Positions 1 through 5,418 of a DNA stretch of 5,418 bases are shown here, piece by piece. This DNA is from Akkermansiaceae bacterium (lineage in GTDB: Bacteria; Verrucomicrobiota; Verrucomicrobiia; Verrucomicrobiales; Akkermansiaceae), in NCBI GenBank assembly GCA_023301335.1, contig JALZVA010000061.1:1-5418 (forward strand). The letters are read 5' to 3'. Position 1 is the first letter of the stretch. Each line of letters starts with the position of its first letter. A program made the translations under genes and the position numbers. Below the pieces are notes generated by a model that saw only the letters and a list, made by a program, of their open reading frames with translations, had not been told where the DNA came from and did no database searches.

Positions 1-21
1 ATCCATATCCTATCACAACCT

Positions 22-1050
22 ATGCTTAATAAAATTTTCAGTTTCCTTTCTAGCGACATTGGTATTGACCTCGGTACAGCCAATACCCTAGTCAACGTCA
101 AAGACCAGGGCATCGTCCTACGCGAGCCCTCTGTGGTCGCCGTCAAGAAAGGCACCAATATCGTCCTTGCCGTTGGAGATGATGCTAAGCGTATGCTTGG
201 CAGAACGCCTGGTGACATCGTAGCTATCCGCCCGCTTAAAGACGGAGTGATCGCAGACTTCGAAGTCACGGAAGCAATGCTTCGTCACTTCATCAAGAAG
301 GCTAATAATAATAAATCAAAATCTAACACCCGTGTGGTGATCGCCGTTCCAACAGGTATCACTGAAGTCGAACGCCGTGCAGTAGAAGAATCCGCAAGAA
401 ACGCCGGTGCGGGTGAAGTTTACCTCATGGAAGAACCTATGGCTGCCGCCATCGGAGCAGGACTTCCGATTCAGGAAGCTGCAGGAAGCATGGTGGTCGA
501 TATCGGTGGAGGAACCACTGAAGTGGCCCTTATTTCCCTCGGTGGTATCGTTTACTCACGCTCGGTAAGAACCGCAGGTGATGAACTCGATGAAGCGATC
601 ATTCAGCACCTCAAGCGAAGCTATAACCTCATGATCGGAGAACGCACCGCTGAGGAAATCAAAATGCGCTTAGGCTCAGCGATCGATCTCACTAAGGAAC
701 TCACTATGGATGTGAAAGGCCGCGATATGGTTGCAGGACTACCTAAGACGGTAAGCATCACTTCAGAAGAGATTCGTAAAGCGATGGCTGACCCAGTCTC
801 TACAATCGTTGACGCTGTCCGCACTACCTTAGAACGCTGCCCACCAGAATTAGCCGCCGACCTTGTCGATCGTGGCATGACCCTCGCTGGAGGCGGAGCC
901 CTTCTCAAAGGCCTAGACAGAAGACTTCATGCTGAAACGGGTCTTCCTGTCCACGTCGCTGATGACCCTCTCTCTGCCGTTGCAGAAGGAACAGGAATGA
1001 CTCTCAATGAGATCGACCTCCTTAAACGTGTAGCGAACCTCCAGAAGTAA
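22..1050 (+). CDS. mreB: Rod shape-determining protein MreB (bacterial actin)
   Basis: MreB is an actin-fold ATPase that polymerises into membrane-bound antiparallel filaments and positions the elongation machinery for lateral-wall synthesis. The protein has 342 residues, normal for MreB. Seen in order: a short N-terminal segment (MLNKIFSFLSS) with the hydrophobic/basic pattern of the membrane-binding amphipathic helix; phosphate-1 loop IGIDLGTANT (13-22); AVPTGITEVERRAV (108-121); the EEPMAAAIGAG motif (137-147), which carries the glutamate linked to ATP hydrolysis; phosphate-2 loop DIGGGTTEV (160-168); TAGDELDEAI (184-193); and adenosine loop TLAGGGALLKGLD (287-299). The frame is open to the left window edge, but Met at 22 matches the family N-terminus. 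No Shine-Dalgarno motif precedes it. It is the first gene of the block, with mreC starting 6 nt after its stop. All nucleotide-binding motifs look intact, so it should be functional. Confidence 0.98.
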   Translation: MLNKIFSFLSSDIGIDLGTANTLVNVKDQGIVLREPSVVAVKKGTNIVLAVGDDAKRMLGRTPGDIVAIRPLKDGVIADFEVTEAMLRHFIKKANNNKSKSNTRVVIAVPTGITEVERRAVEESARNAGAGEVYLMEEPMAAAIGAGLPIQEAAGSMVVDIGGGTTEVALISLGGIVYSRSVRTAGDELDEAIIQHLKRSYNLMIGERTAEEIKMRLGSAIDLTKELTMDVKGRDMVAGLPKTVSITSEEIRKAMADPVSTIVDAVRTTLERCPPELAADLVDRGMTLAGGGALLKGLDRRLHAETGLPVHVADDPLSAVAEGTGMTLNEIDLLKRVANLQK

Positions 1051-1056
1051 GCCGAC

Positions 1057-1857
1057 GTGAAGCCTCTTAACCTTATTGCTCTTATTGCGTTCCTTGTAGC
1101 TACTGCATGGGTTCTCACAAGGAGCCCTGAGTCTGTAAGAGGCATCCAATCTACTTACTACACATGTGTCAGCCCCTTTGTCTCCCAAGGCTCCACCTTA
1201 GAGCAAAAGATTAAGCACTTTAATGATGAGATCGTTCACTCAGAAGAACTCTCTCTCCGCCTCCAAAGATCTGAGGAAGAACTTCACATTCTAAGAACTA
1301 AGGTTAAGCATTTAGAAAAAATTGCAGAAGAAGTCGACAGCCTTCGCGATGCCTTAAAATTCCCCCAACGAGAAAAATTTTCAGCTGTCACAGCTAACAT
1401 TCTACGGCGTAATCCATCTACCTGGTGGCAAACCGCTGTTATCGATCGTGGAACAGATCATGAGGTAAATGACTTTCAGCCGGTTCTTTCGGCAGAAGGT
1501 CTCGTTGGTAAAATAGATATCGCCAACGACTCTGAATCTACCATCTTATTTTTGACCGATGAGAAATGCCAAGTTTCTGCAAAGATCTCAGGCACTCATG
1601 AAGTCGGAATACTCAATGGTCAACGGACTCAGTCCGAAGACAAACCTATACTACGCCTACGTTTTTTATCGCCTAACGCGAAGATTAAGCCAGGCATGAA
1701 AGTATTTACCACCGGCCGGGGAGGTCTCTTCCCGCCTGACATTCTTATTGGAACCGTTATGAAATATAGATCCGGTTCATTTGATGCAGAAGCAACCGTC
1801 AGGCCATCGGTGGATTTTGAAAAAATCCGAACCGTCTTTATCCTGACAAATGCTTAA
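1057..1857 (+). CDS. mreC: Rod shape-determining protein MreC
   Basis: MreC is a bitopic inner-membrane protein whose periplasmic part self-associates and binds and activates PBP2, linking cytoplasmic MreB to wall synthesis. It has 266 residues, shorter than E. coli MreC (about 367) because it lacks a long C-terminal tail, but within the family range. One membrane segment lies at about 5-20. A charged heptad-like coiled coil follows at about 47-100, then the two beta-barrel subdomains with family hallmarks: ILRRNPSTWWQTAVIDRG (115-132), GLVGKI (148-153), VFTTGRGGLFPPDILIGTV (216-234) and a closing FEKIRTVFIL (254-263). The start is GTG. The reading frame is shared with mreB, whose TAA lies only two codons upstream, and the next in-frame Met is residue 214, so GTG is effectively forced. 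The spacing implies translational coupling with mreB. Identification rests on these motifs plus position between mreB and mreD. Confidence 0.96.
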   Translation: MKPLNLIALIAFLVATAWVLTRSPESVRGIQSTYYTCVSPFVSQGSTLEQKIKHFNDEIVHSEELSLRLQRSEEELHILRTKVKHLEKIAEEVDSLRDALKFPQREKFSAVTANILRRNPSTWWQTAVIDRGTDHEVNDFQPVLSAEGLVGKIDIANDSESTILFLTDEKCQVSAKISGTHEVGILNGQRTQSEDKPILRLRFLSPNAKIKPGMKVFTTGRGGLFPPDILIGTVMKYRSGSFDAEATVRPSVDFEKIRTVFILTNA

Positions 1858-1859
1858 GA

Positions 1860-2450
1860 GTGATCCGCTATAATTCCATACTAACTATTTTAGTTATTTT
1901 CACCTGCCTCATTCAGCAGTTCATCCCATCGATTGACCTGCTCTTCAATGTGAGGATACTCTTAGTGCCCATTGTTTACCTTTGCGCGTCTCTAACTGGG
2001 GGTGTCGCGATGATGCTTTTTCTCGCTTTCATTGGAGGCTTTCTCTGGGACTGCCAGCATACCTTGAACACTCAGGCGTTCAACCAGACGATTTACACGG
2101 AATCCGTCGAGTCGCTCCACTTTGGCTACAGCATTATTCTCTACGCCTTGATGGGAGTCGTGACACTCGGCTTCACCCCTCTTTTTCGTTCTGGAAAGTG
2201 GCAAATCCCCACCCTCATTATGGGAATCTCCATCTACGCTTATCTTTGGGTAGAGTTTCTTCTCATTAATATTGTTAGAGGGAATTTCTCCTACACTCCG
2301 GAAACATTTTTAAAGATCTCCTTCACCGCACTTCTCTCCATCTCAGTCGTACCCTTCATCCTCTTCATGCTAAGTAAGATCGCGACACTTTGTAACCACA
2401 CTATTAAAAACGACAACCGCCGCCGGTTCTTTAACCCTGATCGCATCTGA
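1860..2450 (+). CDS. mreD: Rod shape-determining protein MreD
   Basis: MreD is a small polytopic inner-membrane protein of the elongasome. It associates with MreC and is thought to modulate MreC-PBP2 signalling. The product has 196 residues, close to the usual 160-190, and is strongly hydrophobic, with about five or six membrane segments (roughly 7-24, 31-48, 48-64, 91-107, 115-138, 151-174). A Gly-Gly-Phe-Leu-Trp-Asp stretch (59-64) fits the conserved MreD G/D motif after an early helix, and FGYSIILYALMG (88-99) resembles the next conserved block. The C-terminal tail is basic (RRRFFNPDR), consistent with a cytoplasmic end. The start is GTG, 2 nt after the mreC stop. An in-frame TGA lies at 1818, with no ATG/GTG/TTG between it and 1860, and the next Met falls inside a membrane helix. 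The stop codon shares one base with the mrdA start. Sequence conservation in MreD is weak, so context carries much of the call. Confidence 0.93.
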   Translation: MIRYNSILTILVIFTCLIQQFIPSIDLLFNVRILLVPIVYLCASLTGGVAMMLFLAFIGGFLWDCQHTLNTQAFNQTIYTESVESLHFGYSIILYALMGVVTLGFTPLFRSGKWQIPTLIMGISIYAYLWVEFLLINIVRGNFSYTPETFLKISFTALLSISVVPFILFMLSKIATLCNHTIKNDNRRRFFNPDRI

Positions 2451-2452
2451 TG
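2448..2452 (+). other. mreD/mrdA stop-start overlap (TGATG)
   Basis: The A of the mreD TGA stop is the first base of the mrdA ATG. Such overlaps usually allow terminating ribosomes to re-initiate. No purine-rich Shine-Dalgarno motif is visible just upstream, so PBP2 synthesis probably depends on translation of mreD. This would help keep the two membrane partners in proportion. The overlap is seen directly; the coupling is inferred. Confidence 0.8.
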
Positions 2453-4513
2453 ATTCTTCCTCGCCATAGACATAGGATTGTGCTGCTAACTATTTTTATA
2501 TTAGCTGGCACCGGCGTCTTATTGTCTCGGCTACACACCTATCAGATCACCAAGCGAGAAGAGTTTGTCGGTAAGCTTCCTAAAAATTACGAAGTTCTCA
2601 TCCGTGAGCCAGGAATCCGTGGGATCATTCTCGACCGTAATGGTGTCCCTCTTGCGACCAATAAGAGAAATTACGAAATTTCCTTCAACTTGAAGCAAGT
2701 TCACCAAGCCTATCTAAGTGATCTCGAGAATAAAGTCGAAGACGTCCCAGAAGGACTCGAAGATATCAACTCGATTGTAAACCAATACTTACGCCCTCGA
2801 TTACGAAAGAAAGAATCAGCCGATTCCTCTATCGGTCTCTCTATCAGTCTCGATCGCCCTGGTGAAAACATTCCAGGACTGGTCTCTCACTATAACACCC
2901 ACGGCGGACTCATCCCCTTCACGTTCCGCCATGATCTCAGCTACGATGAGTTTGCGCATGCCGCAGAGAATAACGTCTCCCTCCCCGGCGTCTATATCAG
3001 CGTCCGCCCTCAGCGTCAGTATCCTTTCGGTTCTCTTGCCTCACATGTCTTAGGCTACGTCTCTCAATGGGCAAAAGGTGATATCCCCGAAGGGTATAAG
3101 CACTACATAGGAGATGAAAAAGGCGTCAATGGGGTCGAACGCACCATGGATGAATTCCTCAGAGGAACCGAGGCCGTCCGCACGATCTCGCGCGATCTCA
3201 AAGGGAAGACCCAACGCTTGATTGATAAAAAGCGCCGAGGCTCAGGGGCAAAGGTCACACTCACCATCGATGCAGAGGCCCAATACCTCGCGGAAGAAGT
3301 GCTCAAGATCGTAGGCCGAGCCTCTGCCGTCGTTATGGACCCACACACAGGTGAGGTCTTAGCGCTTGCCTCCACCCCAGACTATAACCCTAACGATTTT
3401 ATCCCCAGTATCCACCCAGATACCGTGAAAGCTTATAATGGGAACCGGGCTAACCCCTTCAACAATGCCGCAATCAAGAATTACACGCCAGGCTCTACCT
3501 TCAAACTCCCCACCGCTCTATCAGCAGCCCTCAATGGAAAGGCTAAAATTTCTCATGATTGCGTTGGTTACATCCAGTACGGTAATTTCAAATGCCGTTG
3601 CTGGAAAACCTCTGGGCATGGGCCACTAGCTCTCTCAGAAGCTATCCAGCGTTCTTGTAACCCCTACTTCATGAACCTCGCAGCCCAGATTACTCCGAGC
3701 AAACTCGTCAAAGACTTAGAGAGCCTAGGCTTTGGGAAAAAGACAGGGATTCGCCTCCCCGGTGAATCTGCTGGCATTGTTCCAGGTAATCGCGCTTGGA
3801 AGAGAGCGGATAGAAGAAACCGCCTCACCCCAGCCATTTCAGGTATGACGACCATTGGGCAGCAGGACACTGAGTGCACACCCTTACAAATGGCGACTCT
3901 GGTATGCTCTATCGCCAACCGTGGCCACCTCTACGCACCACGTATCATTAGGGAAATTTCCCACCCTGATAAAGTCATCGCCTTTCCTAACAGACCTAAT
4001 CTTAAACTCAACCTCCTCCAGGCAGGAGTCAGTATCGAAGACTTAGAACTCATCCGCTCAGGCATGCATGCTGCCGCTAATAAAGCAGGAGGAACAGCCG
4101 GCCCAGCGGCATTAGATGATATACAAATAGCAGCTAAGACTGGAACCGCACAAACCACCGACCACGGCCTTGCTACGAATATCTCCTGGACGGTTGCCTT
4201 CGCCCCTTATGATCAACCTAAATACGTGGTCGCAGTCGCTGTTAGGCGTGGAACCTCAGGCGGAAAAGTTGCAGGCCCACTCGCTAAACTCATCTTCGAA
4301 GGACTCTTTGCCCGTGACGCTGGCTACAAGATCCCTCTCAAAAGGCAGCAGCCACCCTTGGGACACTTCGATATCATTAATGAAATCATTTTACCGGAAG
4401 AGAACCGTCTCGACATTCTCTTCGGTCCTCCCATTTCCCCAGAGGAGGCAACTCCTGAAAACTCAATTCAAGTCATCAACCCTTCTCCGGAAGAAGAGGA
4501 AGGCGACAGATAA
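2450..4513 (+). CDS. mrdA: Penicillin-binding protein 2, elongation transpeptidase
   Basis: PBP2 is the monofunctional class B DD-transpeptidase that crosslinks peptidoglycan during elongation, normally paired with the RodA glycosyltransferase and activated by MreC. The 687 residues comprise a basic cytoplasmic start (MILPRHRHR), one membrane anchor (about 10-27), and the pedestal/dimer domain with RGIILDRNGVPLAT (57-70) and RQYPFGSLASHVLGYV (189-204). The transpeptidase domain follows, from about LTIDAEAQYL (271-280) to about 620. Catalytic motifs are complete: S349-T-F-K352, S402-C-N404 and K563-T-G565. A Cys371/Cys382/Cys384/His390 cluster sits between the first two and may bind metal. The protein is longer than E. 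coli PBP2 (633) because of an extra segment at about 121-156 and a C-terminal tail (about 625-687) ending in acidic residues. ATG overlaps the mreD stop by one base, so coupled translation is likely. FtsI is the main alternative, but mreBCD linkage and the GHG-containing Cys/His region favour PBP2. Confidence 0.96.
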   Translation: MILPRHRHRIVLLTIFILAGTGVLLSRLHTYQITKREEFVGKLPKNYEVLIREPGIRGIILDRNGVPLATNKRNYEISFNLKQVHQAYLSDLENKVEDVPEGLEDINSIVNQYLRPRLRKKESADSSIGLSISLDRPGENIPGLVSHYNTHGGLIPFTFRHDLSYDEFAHAAENNVSLPGVYISVRPQRQYPFGSLASHVLGYVSQWAKGDIPEGYKHYIGDEKGVNGVERTMDEFLRGTEAVRTISRDLKGKTQRLIDKKRRGSGAKVTLTIDAEAQYLAEEVLKIVGRASAVVMDPHTGEVLALASTPDYNPNDFIPSIHPDTVKAYNGNRANPFNNAAIKNYTPGSTFKLPTALSAALNGKAKISHDCVGYIQYGNFKCRCWKTSGHGPLALSEAIQRSCNPYFMNLAAQITPSKLVKDLESLGFGKKTGIRLPGESAGIVPGNRAWKRADRRNRLTPAISGMTTIGQQDTECTPLQMATLVCSIANRGHLYAPRIIREISHPDKVIAFPNRPNLKLNLLQAGVSIEDLELIRSGMHAAANKAGGTAGPAALDDIQIAAKTGTAQTTDHGLATNISWTVAFAPYDQPKYVVAVAVRRGTSGGKVAGPLAKLIFEGLFARDAGYKIPLKRQQPPLGHFDIINEIILPEENRLDILFGPPISPEEATPENSIQVINPSPEEEEGDR

Positions 4514-4555
4514 ACAAACAATCAATACACACAAAAAACCTATACCATTTACATT
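4514..4555 (+). other. A-rich spacer between mrdA and RNase E/G gene
   Basis: This 42-nt spacer is the longest non-coding stretch in the window. It is rich in A and C and very poor in G. It has no inverted repeat or T-run able to form an intrinsic terminator, and no Shine-Dalgarno motif before the ATG at 4556. A TATACC at 4541-4546 weakly resembles a -10 element, but no convincing -35 is found at the right distance and a start there would leave almost no leader. The simplest reading is an unstructured leader within one transcript. Confidence 0.5.
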
Positions 4556-5418
4556 ATGATCAATAAAATCAAACGAGCATTCGGTTTCGGCGCACCCAAC
4601 CCAAAAGAAGGGGTCACCTTAATCGTCAATAACGAAAAACTAGAGAGATGTGTGGCACTTCTCGAAAACGGTTCCTTAGAGGAATATGATGTTGAACGTG
4701 AAGGCGACAATAACATCGTCGGCGGCATCTTTAAAGGCACAGTGAAAAACATCGAGCAAGGTCTTAAAGCCATGTTCGTAGATATCGGCATGGAAAAAAA
4801 TGCCTTCTTACACTTCTGGGATGCTATCCCAGCGGCACTCGATAGCGGCATGGAGGAGATTCAACGCGAAGGCAGACCTAAGAAAAAACAAAAGAAGCCA
4901 ACTTCTAAGGACATCCCTAGCATCTACCCGATCGGTTCAGAGATCATGATTCAGGTCTCCAAAGGCCCTATTGGAACCAAAGGCCCACGTGTCACCACTA
5001 ACATCTCTCTGGCTGGGCGCTACCTCGTCCTCATGCCCTTCTCAGAACAGTTTGGAATCTCTAGAAAAGTAGATGACCCAAAAGAACGTGCACGCCTCCG
5101 CCGCATCATGCAGAAGCTCCAGGTGCCAGAGGGCATGGGCATCATTATGCGCACAGTTGCCCAAGGTCAGCGCGCACGTCACTTCGTAAGAGACCTCGCC
5201 ATGCTACTCGATCAATGGAGAGCAGTAGAGGAGAAGAGAGACTCCCGCCCTGCCCCAGTCGATGTCTTCAGAGAGCCAGGCTTAATTGAAAAAACAGCAC
5301 GCGACTTCCTCACCGATGAAGTGGACCAGATCATCTGTGACGATGAAGAGACCGCTAAGTTCATGCGCGATGTCTCAGGAAGAATCTCTAGAAGAGCCAA
5401 ACGCCGTATCCACTACCT
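4556..5418 (+). CDS. rng: Ribonuclease E/G family endoribonuclease, 5' part (runs off window)
   Basis: RNase E/G enzymes are single-strand endoribonucleases that act in mRNA decay and rRNA/tRNA maturation and sense 5'-monophosphate ends. The window holds 287 codons with no stop. By alignment to E. coli RNase E from memory, the S1 fold is visible at about 55-145: IFKGTVKNIEQGLKAMFVDIG, with RNA-contact aromatics F74 and F84 matching F57 and F67, and K142 in TKGPRVTTNISLAG matching K112. The 5'-sensor residues are also present: G154 and V158 (GRYLVLM) match G124 and V128, and R199-T200 (IIMRT) match R169-T170. The sequence ends at RRIHY, just before the expected catalytic aspartates and zinc-link cysteines, so these cannot be judged. 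Compared with E. coli RNase G there are about 18 extra N-terminal residues and a Lys-rich loop at 105-119. No better in-frame start is seen. RNase G versus E cannot be settled without the C-terminus; synteny with mreBCD favours rng. Confidence 0.92.
   Translation, partial: MINKIKRAFGFGAPNPKEGVTLIVNNEKLERCVALLENGSLEEYDVEREGDNNIVGGIFKGTVKNIEQGLKAMFVDIGMEKNAFLHFWDAIPAALDSGMEEIQREGRPKKKQKKPTSKDIPSIYPIGSEIMIQVSKGPIGTKGPRVTTNISLAGRYLVLMPFSEQFGISRKVDDPKERARLRRIMQKLQVPEGMGIIMRTVAQGQRARHFVRDLAMLLDQWRAVEEKRDSRPAPVDVFREPGLIEKTARDFLTDEVDQIICDDEETAKFMRDVSGRISRRAKRRIHY

Noticed and set aside
1..21. Promoter or leader element upstream of mreB
   Set aside because: Only 21 bases are visible, and they show no paired -35/-10 boxes or ribosome binding site. 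The real regulatory region is outside the window.
621..908. Minus-strand open frame of 95 codons inside mreB
   Set aside because: It lies wholly opposite strongly conserved mreB coding sequence. Its translation is Arg/Ser/Pro-rich low-complexity with no recognisable motif, typical of an antisense shadow.
913..1188. Minus-strand open frame spanning the mreB/mreC junction
   Set aside because: It overlaps the adenosine loop and C-terminus of MreB and the membrane anchor of MreC on the other strand. It shows no family resemblance and no start signal.
1624..1636. Perfect inverted repeat CGGACT-C-AGTCCG in mreC
   Set aside because: The arms are only six bases with a one-base centre, it lies within conserved coding sequence, and it has no T-run or second copy. 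It is likely chance.
4514..4555. Possible internal promoter before the RNase gene (TATACC at 4541-4546)
   Set aside because: No credible -35 lies 16-18 bases upstream, and the start site would fall nearly at the ATG. It is too weak to annotate.
4170..4559. Plus-strand open frame of 129 codons over the end of mrdA, ending at the RNase start
   Set aside because: It is in another frame of mrdA, whose KTG-downstream region is clearly coding. The translation is Ser/Leu-rich and resembles no known protein.
4549..4851. Minus-strand open frame of 100 codons opposite the start of the RNase gene
   Set aside because: The plus strand here encodes a recognisable RNase E/G S1 domain. The antisense product has no motif and reads as a shadow.

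Overview
The window is one strand of a cell-elongation (Rod complex/elongasome) operon. Five genes lie head to tail on the plus strand: mreB, mreC, mreD, the class B penicillin-binding protein PBP2 (mrdA), and the 5' part of an RNase E/G gene that runs off the right edge. Almost every base is coding. The only gaps are 6 nt (mreB-mreC), 2 nt (mreC-mreD), a 1-nt overlap (mreD-mrdA) and 42 nt (mrdA-RNase). No tRNA, rRNA, CRISPR array, insertion sequence, riboswitch or clear terminator is visible.

Organism: a Gram-negative-type bacterium that makes peptidoglycan and grows as a rod or ovoid, with roughly balanced base composition. The wording of MreB (TLAGGGALLKGLD, AEGTG), the PBP2 sequence style, and the absence of recognisable Shine-Dalgarno motifs suggest the PVC group, most likely Verrucomicrobiota. 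This is inferred from general familiarity, not a search, and is only moderately secure.

Layout: 1-21 is a short leader. 22-1050 is MreB, the actin-like filament under the inner membrane. 1057-1857 is MreC, a bitopic periplasmic scaffold. 1860-2450 is MreD, a polytopic membrane protein. 2450-4513 is PBP2, the elongation transpeptidase. 4514-4555 is an A-rich spacer. 4556 to the end is the N-terminal 287 residues of RNase E/G (S1 domain and 5' sensor). The catalytic aspartates and zinc-link of the RNase lie beyond the window.

Together, MreB filaments orient MreC, MreD and PBP2, and MreC activates PBP2 to crosslink lateral-wall peptidoglycan. RodA, the usual glycosyltransferase partner of PBP2, is not between mrdA and the RNase gene. 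RNase G next to mreBCD is also known from E. coli (mreBCD-yhdE-rng). I see no new biological system here. The points worth a second look are lineage-specific details: an MreB-like basic N-terminal segment on the RNase, a Cys/His cluster and extra segments in PBP2, a lysine-rich loop in the RNase S1 region, and the lack of Shine-Dalgarno sites.
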